A DNA stretch of 64,000 nt from Marinobacter similis (GCF_000830985.1 NZ_CP007151.1:3472001-3536000); one strand, 5' to 3'. Shown: positions 29,490 through 41,486, counted from the first letter of the stretch. Notes: generated by a model not told the origin, from the letters alone. Numbers and translations: made by a program.

Positions 29490-30893
29490 ATGGATGATTG
29501 GCAAGGATGCCTGGCGCCTGAATGCCAGGCGGCGCTGGTAAAAGCGCGAGACAGTGTCGGTGAGCGCGGTGGTGCCGTTATCACTGTGGAAGATTTTCTG
29601 CTCGCGCTTCTTGATACCTGCCCCGATATTCCCCGTTTTCTGCGCGGCTGCGGGATTGATCTTGATGAGCTGGTGCGAACGGTACAGTGTGAGCAACCGA
29701 TCGTCACCGAGGTTGGTGCAGAGGGCGCGTTGTCGTCTCAGCTGGTCGACTGGTTTGCTTGCTCCCGAGAGCTCAGCGACGCACCCTGGCTCGAATGGAA
29801 TCTGCTCCTCAGCGTGCTCACGACGGGCATGGAGCGATTGCGGGATAAGGCTTATGTTGCGGTGCTTGAGTTGGTACCCCATTGGCCATGTGAAAGCATA
29901 GATACTGTCCCAGCCGGAATCGCATCCAATACCGGTGCGCCTCTGGTGGCTACCAATGCGCAGTGGGTGGAGCTGGCGGAGGATGTTGCCATCACGGTTT
30001 CTGCCTCATCCTCTTCGTTGCTTTGGATTCGAGCAGAATCTGGAGCGGGTAAGTCCAGTTGGCTGCCCATTATGCTGGCGGCGGTAAACCGGGATTATCT
30101 GGAGCTGGATCTGCGTCGTGAGGCCGAGGTAATGGCAAACGACCTGCCGGCTCTCGCTGCGTCCGATCAGACCTCACCGCGTGAATGGCCATTGCTGGTG
30201 CTGGACAACACGTCGCCATCGGACCTGATGCTCATGATGGAACGGCCGGGAAGCCTGGCGTCTGAGCTGGTCAGCAACTGGCGAGGACCGATCCTGTTAC
30301 TCGGGCCGGAGCGCGCAGAGGACGATCAGTGTTTCTTAGAGCGTCGTTTGGGGCGAGCTCTCGAGATTGTTGATTTGCCGGATTCCGATGCTGTTCAGCG
30401 CGAGGCGATACTGACTGCGCATCAGCCTGACATCGAAAAGCGTTGGAAGGTTGAGCTGTCCGGACCGGTCCTTCGGTTTGCGGCCCAATGTGCAAACAAC
30501 CGTATAACCACGCCCGGTGCCATGCTGGAGTGGGTGGAACGGGCCGCCGCCAGGCTGGATCTTTTTGCCCGTTGCGGACCCATGGGCAGAGTGGCTCTGG
30601 CCGGGGCGGCAGATACTTTGCACCGGCAGAATCTGGTGGCGTTGGCGCGTGCGGAGGCGCCGCCTCCAATCGCTGAGACGCTGGGCGACATCGAGCGCCG
30701 GCAAGCTGCATTGGAAAGAACCTGGTGTGAGCGAAAAGCTGCAGGCACGCTGAGGCGATTGTCGGTGGCTGACCTGCAGCGTGAACTGGAACGTTGGCTT
30801 GCAGCAGACACCGGCCCGGTTCACTATGTGCTGCATTGTAATCAACAGGATGGAGATTCAGCCGGTGCAGGATCTGGAAATATACATTCGTGA
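29490..30893 (+). CDS. single-AAA ClpB/ClpV-like protein with degenerate Walker B
   Basis: About 467 residues. The N-terminal 120 residues read as a Clp N-domain with two repeats (LVKARDSVGERGGAVITVEDFLL; LEWNLLLSVLTTGMERL). One AAA module follows. Its P-loop is AESGAGKSS and its Walker B is PLLVLDN, with Asn where ClpB has the catalytic Glu. The Arg-finger-like ERRLGRAL and the lid NRITTPGAMLEWVERAAARL align by eye with ClpB NBD1. The ClpB middle domain, second AAA and C-terminus are absent. ATP binding looks possible and hydrolysis doubtful. The ATG at 29490 has GGAG at good spacing; ATG 29478 is the alternative. The end overlaps the next ORF by 44 bases. Confidence 0.72.
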   Translation: MDDWQGCLAPECQAALVKARDSVGERGGAVITVEDFLLALLDTCPDIPRFLRGCGIDLDELVRTVQCEQPIVTEVGAEGALSSQLVDWFACSRELSDAPWLEWNLLLSVLTTGMERLRDKAYVAVLELVPHWPCESIDTVPAGIASNTGAPLVATNAQWVELAEDVAITVSASSSSLLWIRAESGAGKSSWLPIMLAAVNRDYLELDLRREAEVMANDLPALAASDQTSPREWPLLVLDNTSPSDLMLMMERPGSLASELVSNWRGPILLLGPERAEDDQCFLERRLGRALEIVDLPDSDAVQREAILTAHQPDIEKRWKVELSGPVLRFAAQCANNRITTPGAMLEWVERAAARLDLFARCGPMGRVALAGAADTLHRQNLVALARAEAPPPIAETLGDIERRQAALERTWCERKAAGTLRRLSVADLQRELERWLAADTGPVHYVLHCNQQDGDSAGAGSGNIHS

Positions 30894-31239
30894 CCTTGCA
30901 GAGGGCACTGTTTCACAATGGCTGACAGGTCATCTGGACAGTCTGGAGTTGGATGACAGTCAGGTGACGTCAGTGATCAAGGGGCACGCCCTGTGTGCGG
31001 GTACACGGTTGAGGATATCGCTGTATCCGGGTGCATTCGGAAAACGTTTCACCTGTCTGGTGATGGAAGGGGAGAGTCTGCCCTGGCATACCGACCTGGA
31101 GTGCGCGAGGAGCGCCTGGCGTTCAATGGATACGGAGATCCGATGCAGTCCGGGCGATTGGAAGGAAGGAGAGCCGGTCGCTGAGGAAAAATGGTGGCGG
31201 TTGGATCACCGGGGTGAAAACCTGGTCGTCTGGAACTAA
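30850..31239 (+). CDS. hypothetical protein downstream of the ClpB-like gene
   Basis: About 129 residues from ATG 30850; an in-frame ATG at 30826 is the alternative. It is a soluble, acidic, Trp-rich protein with no signal or membrane segment (for example EIYIRDLAEGTVSQWL, LPWHTDLECARSAWR). I recognise no family. Its start lies inside the ClpB-like gene, so the two are probably translationally coupled and may work together. A strong terminator follows directly after the stop. Confidence 0.55.
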   Translation: MEIQPVQDLEIYIRDLAEGTVSQWLTGHLDSLELDDSQVTSVIKGHALCAGTRLRISLYPGAFGKRFTCLVMEGESLPWHTDLECARSAWRSMDTEIRCSPGDWKEGEPVAEEKWWRLDHRGENLVVWN

Positions 31240-31266
31240 AAAAGGCAGCCCGAGGGCTGCCTTTTT
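31239..31266. terminator. bidirectional rho-independent terminator
   Basis: The stem AAAGGCAGCCC/GGGCTGCCTTT has a 2-base loop and is flanked by an A run before it and a T run after it. It sits between the convergent hypothetical gene and the cold-shock gene and serves both. Confidence 0.9.
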
Positions 31267-31280
31267 CTTGAACACCGGTG

Positions 31281-31837
31281 TCAGTCGCTCAGGATAGACA
31301 CGTTGTCCGCCTGCAAGCCTTTGTCCGCTTCCACAACATTGAAGCGAACCAGTTGACCCTGGCGCAGAACCCGGCGGCCGCGGCCACGAATGGCGCGGAA
31401 GTGAACGAATACCTCGTCACCACTGTCGCGAACGATAAAGCCGAAGCCTTTCTTCACGTTAAACCACTTTACGGTGCCTTCTTCGTCACCCTCGGGGCTG
31501 CCGTCGTCGTAGTCGCCGTCATCTTCATCATTGTACGACTGGCTCTGTGAGCGTGCGGTTGAACCAGATGAGCTGCGTGCTGTGCTCTTCTGCTTGGCCG
31601 ACAGGGATACTGCCAGGAAACCGGCCACGGTGAAGATCACCAGTGCAATGATATAGGCGGCAATCCCCTGGGCACTACCAAGGACAAACGTGTGCTGTTG
31701 GCCAATTCGCTGGATTCGGACTGCGACAGGATCTGGAACAGTTCCGGGGTAAATGATACCAGCAGGAAACCGAGGATAAAGGGAGCTGGAATGGCGATCA
31801 GAAGAGCAACAAGGATCGCTTTGGCTGGATTACGCAT
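31281..31837 (-). CDS. membrane-anchored cold-shock domain protein (frameshifted)
   Basis: Frames 31837-31637 and 31640-31281 join into about 185 residues when one base is restored near 31683 (ELANST, one residue, [17 protein letters not shown]). The N-terminus has two membrane helices: [20 protein letters not shown], and a second around [20 protein letters not shown] Ser/Gln/Asp-rich linker follows. The C-terminal 65 residues are a complete cold-shock domain with [16 protein letters not shown] (RNP1 KGFGFI) and EVFVHF (RNP2). Free Csp proteins are about 70 residues and soluble. Here the nucleic-acid-binding domain is tethered to the inner membrane on the cytoplasmic side, judging from the loop charges. 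This break is the one case where the missing base is not clearly G or C. Confidence 0.8.
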
Positions 31838-32026
31838 TGACTAAGATTTCTCCATTCTTGTAACGCTAACGATAAAAAACCGGATATCGGGTAAAATCGC
31901 ATACCCGGTCGATGAAAACCGCCGGTTGGCCTGTTGGTAAAGGCGCCTGCGGGCAAAAGCGGCATGATACCAGATTATCCGGTTTGCTGACTAAGGCAAT
32001 GCGGCTGTCAGGTCCAGAACGTGCTG

Positions 32027-32065
32027 AAGTTATCAGTCGAAGCTATCAACCAAAGCTATCAGCAA
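32027..32065. repeat. three 13-bp tandem repeats upstream of slyX
   Basis: Units begin at 32027 (AAGTTATCA), 32040 and 32053 (both AAGCTATCA), each exactly 13 bases apart, and the sequence continues with AAG at 32066. The array lies in the 302-base stretch 31838-32139, which otherwise holds no gene I can support. It may be an operator array or a small repeat expansion. Confidence 0.5.
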
Positions 32066-32139
32066 AAGAAAGCAGAGGCGCCGAAAGTCACACAGTCACA
32101 TTCTCAAACGATCCGTGCACGGGAGTTGCAGCAGCAATT

Positions 32140-32358
32140 ATGAGTGAGAAAGATCTGGAAACACGACTCGACGAACTGGAAACGCGGATGGCATTCCAGG
32201 ATGACGTCATAAATACGCTGAGTGAGCAGGTGGCTAAGCAGGAATTGGAGCTTCGCGAGTTGTGGCAAGCCAAGCAGCTGTTGCATCGGCAATTGAAAGA
32301 AGTTTCCCCCTCGAACATCAAGAGTGAAGAGGAGGAAACACCGCCCCCTCATTACTGA
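32140..32358 (+). CDS. slyX: SlyX family protein
   Basis: 72 residues, the normal SlyX length. It is almost entirely one coiled coil: LETRLDELETRMAFQDDVIN, then LSEQVAKQELELRELW. The C-terminal SlyX box ends in EEETPPPHY. The open frame extends to 31912, but homology starts at MSEKDLE, so I place the start at 32140. The function is unknown; the name comes from its neighbourhood next to slyD in E. coli. It converges on dapE, with 21 bases between stops. Confidence 0.88.
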   Translation: MSEKDLETRLDELETRMAFQDDVINTLSEQVAKQELELRELWQAKQLLHRQLKEVSPSNIKSEEEETPPPHY

Positions 32359-32379
32359 GGCAGGGCGGCTTGGGCGGCG

Positions 32380-34531
<2,152 letters not shown>

Positions 34532-34561
34532 CAGGTGGTTGCTCCTTTATGATCGTCAGAC

Positions 34562-34909
34562 TTAAGCGTTTGAAAACTGTTGGGCCCAATCGTCGGCCTT
34601 GAAGCCAACGGAAATCGAACCTTCATGCTCGACCACCGGTCGTTTAATGATGGAAGGATTTTCCAGCATGAGGTTGTGGGCAAATGAACCGTCTATGGTA
34701 TCACGAACCTCGTCCGGAAGTTTGCGCCAGGTGGTGCCACGGCGGTTAAGCAAGGTTTCCCAGCCAACCGCCTGTTTGAGTCTTTGGAGCAGGGCGTCAT
34801 CCAGGCCGTCTTTTTTGAAGTCGTGAAAGCTGTGTTCAATGCCTTGCTCGTCGAGCCATTTGCGAGCTTTCTTGACGGTGTCGCAGTTTTTGATGCCGTA
34901 AATCTTCAT
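34562..34909 (-). CDS. ArsC/Spx-like thioredoxin-fold protein (YffB type)
   Basis: 115 residues, a complete ArsC-family fold. The N-terminus MKIYGIKNCDTVKKARKWL has the single active-site Cys (Cys9) that is characteristic; a CXXC partner is absent. The mid-protein block VGWETLLNRRGTTWRKLP and the C-terminal SIIKRPVVEHEG are hallmarks of the YffB subgroup. In Gammaproteobacteria this gene commonly lies between dapC and dapD or dapE, as it does here. Arsenate reduction is unlikely; a glutathione-dependent thiol role is reported for YffB. The ATG overlaps the dapC stop (ATGA). Confidence 0.9.
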   Translation of the reverse strand: MKIYGIKNCDTVKKARKWLDEQGIEHSFHDFKKDGLDDALLQRLKQAVGWETLLNRRGTTWRKLPDEVRDTIDGSFAHNLMLENPSIIKRPVVEHEGSISVGFKADDWAQQFSNA

Positions 34910-36108
34910 GGGGTATTTGCCTTCACAAATTCAACAATTCGCCGCGCTGCTTCCACGCACTCTTCCAGGGGCGCCACCAGGGCCATCCGAACTCGGTTTT
35001 CTCCGGGGTTGTGGCCCTCGACGGTACGGGACAGGTAGCGACCGGGCAGCACATGCACGTTTTGCTGGGCCGACAGTTCCCGGGCGAAGGTTTCGTCGTC
35101 CATGGGTGTGACTGGCCACAGGTAAAAACCTGCATCGGGGAATTCGACGTCCATGACCTCGCGAAGAACGGGCACTACGGCCTCAAACTTGGCGCGATAG
35201 GCGGTTCGATTCTCAACCACGTGAGCTTCGTCCTGCCATGCAGCAATGCTGGCCAGCTGGTTGTGGATGGGCATGGCGCAGCCGTGGTAAGTGCGGTATT
35301 TCAGGAACCCCTTGAGTACCGAGGCATCGCCGGCCACGAAGCCGGATCGCAGGCCTGGCAAGTTACTGCGCTTGGACAGGCTGTGGAACACGATGCAGCG
35401 GGCAAAGTCATTGCGGCCAATGGCGGCGCAGGTTTGCAGCAGGCCCTCGGGCGGCTGGTTTTCATCGGGGTAAAGTTCGGAATAGCATTCGTCCGAGGCA
35501 ACGATGAAGTCGTGCTTGTCTGCCAGTTCGATGACTTGTACCAGAGTCTCCCGGGGCATCACCGCACCACTGGGATTGCCCGGCGAGCACAGGAAAAGGA
35601 TCTGGCAGTCTTGCCAGACCGAATCCGGTACCGCGCCAAAATCAGGAATGAAGCCGTTGGATCCGTCACAGGGCAGGTAGACGGGGGTGGCACCAGCCAG
35701 GAAAGCGGCGCCTTCGTACACCTGGTAGAACGGGTTCGGGCTAACCACCGTGGCGGAATCGCTGCCTGCGACAACGGACTGGACCAGGGAGAAAATGCCC
35801 TCCCGGGTTCCGTTGACCGGAACAATATTGTCGGCCGCGCTCAGTGAGCCGGTTTCAAGTTGGAAGCGTCGGGTTGCCCACTCGGCGATGGTGGTGCGCA
35901 ACTCGTCGGTGCCCTTGGTCGTCGGGTAATTGGCGAGCTTGTCGAGATTGTCCGCGATAACCTGCTTTACGAACTCGGGTGACGGGTGTTTGGGCTCGCC
36001 GATGCCCAGAGAAATTGGCCGCAGGTGTTCTGGTGTGGAGATGCCTGCTTTTAGCTTGGCCAGTTTTTCGAAGGGGTAGGGATGAAGTCGGTCCAGGTTT
36101 GGATTCAT
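34906..36108 (-). CDS. dapC: succinyldiaminopimelate transaminase
   Basis: 400 residues, a class I/II PLP aminotransferase. It makes N-succinyl-diaminopimelate from N-succinyl-2-amino-6-ketopimelate with glutamate. The DapC-specific start LDRLHPYPFEKLAKLK is clear. The PLP-lysine block is FHSLSKRSNLPGLRSGF (Lys in SLSKRS), and the SPGNPSG and VPVNGTREGIF segments are standard. The start overlaps the glnD stop by four bases and the end overlaps the next gene by four bases, so a single transcript is very likely. The direction is the same as all the map-dap genes. Confidence 0.95.
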   Translation of the reverse strand: MNPNLDRLHPYPFEKLAKLKAGISTPEHLRPISLGIGEPKHPSPEFVKQVIADNLDKLANYPTTKGTDELRTTIAEWATRRFQLETGSLSAADNIVPVNGTREGIFSLVQSVVAGSDSATVVSPNPFYQVYEGAAFLAGATPVYLPCDGSNGFIPDFGAVPDSVWQDCQILFLCSPGNPSGAVMPRETLVQVIELADKHDFIVASDECYSELYPDENQPPEGLLQTCAAIGRNDFARCIVFHSLSKRSNLPGLRSGFVAGDASVLKGFLKYRTYHGCAMPIHNQLASIAAWQDEAHVVENRTAYRAKFEAVVPVLREVMDVEFPDAGFYLWPVTPMDDETFARELSAQQNVHVLPGRYLSRTVEGHNPGENRVRMALVAPLEECVEAARRIVEFVKANTP

Positions 36109-38749
36109 TGAATATCGTCCAGCATTTTACAGAGGTCTTGCTGCAATTCATGGCATATCGTCGGATCGCGCAGGGGTTCGCCCTGTTCGTCAGTCACGAA
36201 GAAGACGTCTTCCACTCGTTCGCCGAGGGTTGCGATCTTGGCATTGGTCAGGCGCACCCGGTGATCCAGAAGTACTTGCCCGATACGGGCCAACAGGCCA
36301 GGTCGGTCCGGCGTAATCACTTCCATGACTGTACGCTGATTGATGGTGTCGTTTGAGAAGGTCACCTCGGTGGGAAACGCGAAGTGCTTCAGCTGCCGCG
36401 GTGTGCGGCGATGAATGATGTCGGGGTAATCATCAGGATCGTCCAGCTCTTCAATCAAGCGTTTTCGCACCCGGTCCTTGCGCGCCGGGTCTGTGCCCAG
36501 AGGCTGGCCTTTTTCATCCAGCACGACATAGGAGCTGATCGAATAGGGGCCTTCGCTCGAACTTATCCGGGCATCCACGATATTGAGATTCAGTTGCTCC
36601 AGCACCGCTGTAGTGGCAGCGAACAGTGCAACCCGGTCTTTCATATAGATGATGATCTGGGAGTAGCCATCTGTGGGGCCGCCGCGGGTGTCGCGAATCA
36701 GCACCAGCGGATCCGGATTGTCGCCGTGACGGATAATGGCGGCCGTCTGCCAGGCAATATCCACGGTCGAATCCTGCAGGAAATAGTCCTCATCGACCGT
36801 GTCCCAGATGTGATCAATCTGTTCGTCGGTCATATTCTGGGCGTGCAGGATTTCCCGGGCTTCCGACTGTGTGGCACTGACCCATTCATGACGTTTGATC
36901 GGTGTTTCCGTACCCCGGCGCAGGGCGCGCTTTGCTTCGATGTACAGCTGGCGCAACAGCGAGGCACGCCAGGTGTTCCACAGTTTCGGGTTGGTGGCGC
37001 TGATATCGCAGACGGTCAGAACGTACAGGTAGTCCAGGTGTGCCTGACTGGGTACTGCTTGGGCGAAGTTGTGAATGATGTCGGGGTCAGAGATGTCCTT
37101 GCGCTGAGCTGTCATAGACATCAGCAGGTGATTCTCCACCAGCCAGGACACCAGCTTGGTATCGCGCTCGCTCAGGTGATGTCGCTGGCAAAAGGCCTCA
37201 GCATCAATTGCGCCCAGTTCCGAGTGATCGCCGCCACGGCCCTTGGCGACATCGTGATAGATGCCGGCAATGTACAGGGTTTCCAGCTTCGGTAAACGGT
37301 GGATCAGTCGTGAGGCCAGCGGGTATTCGGTGCGTGCCCCGGTGCTGTTCAGTCGTACCATGTTGCGGATCACCCTCATGGTGTGGGCGTCCACGGTATA
37401 GATGTGAAACAGGTCGTGCTGCATTTGCCCGATAATCTGGCCAAATTCCGGCAGATACCGGCCGAGCACGTTGTATTTCTTCATGGCTGACAGGGTCTGG
37501 TCCAGGGCGTGCGGGGTTCGCAGCAGTTCCATGAACAGCGTGGTTACTGCCAGGTCCGACCGGAAGGCGTCGTCAACCAGGTGTCTGTGGGCTCGCAGGG
37601 ATCGAATGGTCGTGGCCCTGATTCCCTTGATCTCCGAGTGCTGCGCCATCAGCACGAAAATTTCCATGATGGCGTAGGGAGCGTAGGCGAACACCTGATT
37701 GTTCACCGCTTCTATATAACGGTTGCGAATCTGGAAGCGCTTGTTCAGCGGCTGGATGTCGTCGATGGTGCCTGTGCCCAGGATCGCTTCGTCGTAGTAT
37801 TGAAGGATAACGTCGGCGAGCTCTGCCAGTGCCAGCACCGTGCGGTAATAGGACTGCATCATCAGCTCAACGCCGAGACGCTTGCCCTCGTCGTGGTAAC
37901 CGAGCATTTGTGCCAGTGCACGCTGATGATCAAACAATAGCCGGTTCTCGGGCCGGTCAGCCAGCAATTGCAGGCCGTAGCGAAGTTGCCAGAGGAAAGT
38001 CTCGCCCTGGAACAGAATCTGGTGTTCTTCTTCCGTCAGGATGCTGAACCGGGTCAGGTCGGCGATGTTTTGGAGGCCAAAGTGCCGCTTGGTGATCCAG
38101 CCAATGGTCTGGATATCCCTCAATGCGCCGGGCGAACCCTTCACATTCGGTTCCAGGTTGTACTCAGTGTCGCCGTATTTGTCGTGGCGATCCCGCTGCT
38201 CCTGTCGCTTGGCAATGAAGTAATCGCGATCGGTGCTGACGCCATCGCCATAGACCTGGGTGCTCAGCTCGTCCCGGAGCTCGTCCGGGCCTGCGATGGT
38301 GCGGGTTTCCAGCAGGTTGGTGAGGATAGTGACGTCATCGCGGGCAGCGGCTTTGCTTTCCTCTATGCTGCGAACGCTGTGGCCAATGTCGAGCTTCAGA
38401 TCCCAGAGCAGCGTGATGAAGCGCTCAGGTCGTCCTGCCAGCTCTCTTCGATACTGGAACGGGTGAGGATCAGCAGGTCGATGTCTGACTGGGGGTGCAG
38501 CTCCCCGCGGCCATAGCCGCCGACCGCGACCAGTGCGATGTCCGGCGAGCTGGAGAAGGGGTAGCGATTCCAGATCAGCCTGAGCACCGTGTCCACGGTG
38601 TCGGCGCGGGAATGGACAAGGGCGCGAACATCGGCGCCCTGGCGGAAGGCTTCCGCGTCGGCATTGTACCGCTCTCTCAACAGCTCACGGGCTGCAGACA
38701 CCGGGGAGGCGTCGTTACTGATGCGCGACTCCAGTTCGCTAAGGTCCAC
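36105..38749 (-). CDS. glnD: bifunctional uridylyltransferase / uridylyl-removing enzyme GlnD (frameshifted)
   Basis: Two frames (38749-38396 and about 38425-36105) give about 881 residues when one base is restored at 38426 (reading DDLERFITLLWDLKLDIG). GlnD senses glutamine and adds or removes UMP on PII. The nucleotidyltransferase domain has GGYGRGELHPQSDIDLLIL with the catalytic aspartates. The HD domain has GIYHDVAKGRGGDHSELG. Two C-terminal ACT domains that bind glutamine lie near RVALFAATTAVLEQLNLNI and VITPDRPGLLARIGQVLLDH. It sits one base after map and overlaps dapC. The ATG chosen is the first in frame. Confidence 0.95.
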
Positions 38750-39520
38750 TTAGAAGGACTCTTCCGCTCGTTTGGTCAGAACTTCGTGGCCATCGGCGGT
38801 GACCAGAATAGTGTGTTCCCATTGAGCGGACAGCTTGTGATCCTTGGTGACCACCGTCCAGCCATCTGGCAGCAGCTTGGTCGTGTACTTGCCCTGGTTG
38901 ATCATCGGCTCGATGGTGAAGGTCATGCCTTCCTGCAGCTCCATGCCTGTGCCGGGCTTACCGTAATGCATCACCTGCGGCTCTTCGTGGAACACCTTGC
39001 CGATGCCGTGGCCGCAGTAATCACGAACCACCGAATAACGATGCTTTTCAGCGTGCTGCTGGATAACGTGGCCGATGTCGCCCAGGCGTGTGCCCGGCTT
39101 GACCAGTTCGATACCTTTATAGAGGCACTCCTGGGTAATGCTGATCAGTCGCTCGGTGCCGGGCTTGGGTTTGCCCACTGTCCACATCTTGCTGGTGTCG
39201 CCGTGGTACTCATCCTTTATGACCGTGACATCAATATTCAGGATGTCGCCATCTTTCAGGATTTTCTTCTCTGACGGGATGCCGTGACAGATCACGTGGT
39301 TGACGGAAGTGCAGACCGACTTCGGAAACCCTTTATAGTTCAGCGGAGCAGGGATCGCCTTCTGTTCATTCACGATGTAGTCGTGGCAGATTCGATCAAT
39401 CTCTTCGGTGCTGATTCCAGGCTTGATGTGTTCGCCAATCATTTCGAGCACTTCGGCGGCCAAGCGGCCGGCAACGCGCATTTTTTCGATTTCTTCCGGG
39501 GTCTTGATCGATACTTGCAT
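38750..39520 (-). CDS. map: methionine aminopeptidase, type I
   Basis: About 256 residues. It removes N-terminal methionine from new proteins. The pita-bread fold ligands are visible: Asp in DGDILNIDVTVI, Asp in HGDTSK, His in YCGHGIGKVFHEEP, Glu in FTIEPMI, and Glu in SAQWEHTILVT. I prefer ATG 39520 (MQVSIKTPEE), with GGGA six bases upstream. ATG 39532 would add MGSP. The gene is divergent from rpsB, the classic gammaproteobacterial map/rpsB arrangement, and heads the glnD-dap group. Confidence 0.95.
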   Translation of the reverse strand: MQVSIKTPEEIEKMRVAGRLAAEVLEMIGEHIKPGISTEEIDRICHDYIVNEQKAIPAPLNYKGFPKSVCTSVNHVICHGIPSEKKILKDGDILNIDVTVIKDEYHGDTSKMWTVGKPKPGTERLISITQECLYKGIELVKPGTRLGDIGHVIQQHAEKHRYSVVRDYCGHGIGKVFHEEPQVMHYGKPGTGMELQEGMTFTIEPMINQGKYTTKLLPDGWTVVTKDHKLSAQWEHTILVTADGHEVLTKRAEESF

Positions 39521-39599
39521 CGGGCTTCCCATTGATTTGTATCAAACCGGCATTTTAAGGGCGCGAGAGGCTGGGTACAAGGAAGGGCGCTGGTAAAAA

Positions 39600-39773
39600 T
39601 AATGGCGTTGGCTGCTCGAATTATGGTATAAACGCGCCCGCTGGAAACAAATCCGGCAAATTCACACACGTGTCGGCACGTTGTCCCAGGGTGCCTCCCT
39701 TCAGTTAGATGAAGGCGGGTTGGGGCAATCGGACGCGTGGAGGTCTAACCCGAAGCTAAATAAGGTAACTATC
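39600..39773 (+). promoter_or_regulatory. rpsB promoter and S2-type leader
   Basis: The DNA between map and rpsB probably holds an rpsB promoter (a TATAAA at 39627-39632 is the best -10, with a weak -35) and a leader. The segment around 39733-39762 (GGACGCGTGGAGGTCTAACC and onward) looks like the conserved S2-autoregulation leader of gammaproteobacterial rpsB transcripts. I recognise this by memory only and have not folded it. Confidence 0.4.
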
Positions 39774-40526
39774 ATGGCTCAGGTAAATATGCGTGACCTG
39801 CTGAAGGCAGGTGCTCACTTCGGTCACCAGACTCGCTACTGGAACCCGAAAATGTCGAAGTTCATCTTCGGCGCCCGTAACAAGATTCATATCATCAACC
39901 TTGAGCAGACTGTTCCTGCCATGAATGAAGCGCTGAACTTCATTCAGCAGCTGGCAGAGAACAAGAACAAGATCCTGTTCGTTGGCACCAAGCGTGCTGC
40001 GGCCAAGATCGTCAAGGAAGAAGCAGAGCGCGCTGGCCAGCCGTTCGTTAACCATCGCTGGCTCGGCGGCATGCTGACCAACTACAAGACGATCCGTCAG
40101 TCGATCCGTCGCTACCGTGATCTGGAAGCCCAGAGCAAGGACGGCACTTTCGACAAGCTGACCAAGAAAGAAGCTCTTGATCGTACCCGTGAAATGGACC
40201 GTCTCGAGCGTTCCATTGGCGGTATCAAGGACATGGGCGGCCTGCCGGACGCAATGTTCGTAATCGACGTGGATCACGAGCGTATCGCGATCAAGGAAGC
40301 CAACAAGCTGGGCATTCCTGTTATCGGTGTTGTTGATACCAACAGCGATCCGGACGGCGTTGATTACGTGATCCCGGGCAACGACGATGCGATTCGTGCG
40401 ATCCAGATCTACGTGAAAGCCGTTGCTGACACCTGCATGGAAGCATCGCAGTCTGCAGGTTCAGGCGCTGACGAGTTTGTAGAAGTTAGCGAAGACGCTG
40501 AAGGCGCCGCCCCGGCCGCCGAATAA
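39774..40526 (+). CDS. rpsB: 30S ribosomal protein S2
   Basis: 250 residues from ATG 39774, preceded by AAGG; an upstream in-frame extension is leader. Core S2 blocks are present: [77 protein letters not shown] and the Ala/Glu-rich tail. S2 joins late in 30S assembly and represses its own operon in E. coli. It is followed by tsf after a 90-base gap that contains a hairpin. Confidence 0.98.
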   Translation: MAQVNMRDLLKAGAHFGHQTRYWNPKMSKFIFGARNKIHIINLEQTVPAMNEALNFIQQLAENKNKILFVGTKRAAAKIVKEEAERAGQPFVNHRWLGGMLTNYKTIRQSIRRYRDLEAQSKDGTFDKLTKKEALDRTREMDRLERSIGGIKDMGGLPDAMFVIDVDHERIAIKEANKLGIPVIGVVDTNSDPDGVDYVIPGNDDAIRAIQIYVKAVADTCMEASQSAGSGADEFVEVSEDAEGAAPAAE

Positions 40527-40551
40527 GCGTTAGCTTCACGTTGAGATGTAA

Positions 40552-40582
40552 AAGTGCGCCCGGGCCTGTTCCGGGCGTACTT
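40552..40582 (+). promoter_or_regulatory. rpsB-tsf intercistronic hairpin
   Basis: AAGTGCGCCCGG (40552-40563) pairs with CCGGGCGTACTT (40571-40582), 12 bp with one G-U pair and a 7-base loop. No T run follows, so it is more likely an RNA-processing site or partial attenuator than a terminator. Confidence 0.6.
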
Positions 40583-40616
40583 CCCACCGAATTCGTAATA
40601 GTTGAGAGGATTGAAC

Positions 40617-41486
40617 ATGGCTGCAATTACCGCTGCAATGGTCAAAGAGCTGCGTGAGCGTACTGGCCTTGGCATGATGGAGTGCAAGAAAGCACTGGTA
40701 GAAGCTGAAGGCAGTGTCGACGCGGCAATCGAAGAGCTGCGTAAGTCTTCAGGCCTGAAGGCCGCCAAGAAAGCTGGCCGTACTGCTGCTGAAGGCGTAT
40801 CTCTGGTCAAGATTTCTGACGACAATACCGTCGCCTACATTCTGGAAGTAAACTCCGAGACCGACTTTGTTGCTCGTGACGACAACTTCCTGAACTTCGC
40901 CAACGACGTTCTGGCCGTTGCTTTCGAAAATGGCGAAACCGACGTTGCCAAGCTGATGGAAGGCGATCTGGAAGCCAAGCGCGAAGCGCTGGTTCAGAAG
41001 ATCGGCGAAAACATCACTGTGCGTCGTCTGGTTAAAGTTGAAGGCCCGGTTGTCGGTGGCTACGTTCATAGCACCAACAAGATTGCTTGTGTGGTTGCCC
41101 TGACCGCTGGCGATTCTGAAACTGCTCGTGACATCGCAATGCACGCTGCCGCTGTTAACCCGCGTGTTGGCAAGCCGGAAGAGATGCCTGCTGAAGAGCT
41201 TGAGAAAGAGAAAGACGTCATCAAGGCCCAGCCGGACATGGAAGGCAAGCCTGCCGAAATCGTCGAGAAGATGATGGGCGGCCGGATCAAGAAGTTCCTC
41301 AAGGAAAACAGCCTTGTTGAGCAGCCTTTCGTTAAGAACCCGGATCAGACTGTTGGTGAATTGATCAAGTCCGCCGGTGGCGAACTGGTCGAATTCGTTC
41401 GTCTGGAAGTGGGCGAAGGCATCGAGAAAGAAGAAGTGGACTTCGCTGCTGAAGTTGCTGCGGCAGCTGGCACCAGCAAGGCCTGA
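40617..41486 (+). CDS. tsf: elongation factor Ts
   Basis: 289 residues from ATG 40617. The N-terminal UBA-like domain has [19 protein letters not shown], which contacts EF-Tu. The core blocks [19 protein letters not shown] and [18 protein letters not shown], and the C-terminal [14 protein letters not shown], are all canonical. It recycles EF-Tu-GDP. It follows rpsB and precedes pyrH after a long hairpin-containing spacer of 182 bases. Confidence 0.98.
   Translation: MAAITAAMVKELRERTGLGMMECKKALVEAEGSVDAAIEELRKSSGLKAAKKAGRTAAEGVSLVKISDDNTVAYILEVNSETDFVARDDNFLNFANDVLAVAFENGETDVAKLMEGDLEAKREALVQKIGENITVRRLVKVEGPVVGGYVHSTNKIACVVALTAGDSETARDIAMHAAAVNPRVGKPEEMPAEELEKEKDVIKAQPDMEGKPAEIVEKMMGGRIKKFLKENSLVEQPFVKNPDQTVGELIKSAGGELVEFVRLEVGEGIEKEEVDFAAEVAAAAGTSKA

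Noticed and set aside
36384..37295. 303-residue plus-strand frame inside glnD
   Set aside because: Shadow of the GlnD gene on the opposite strand.
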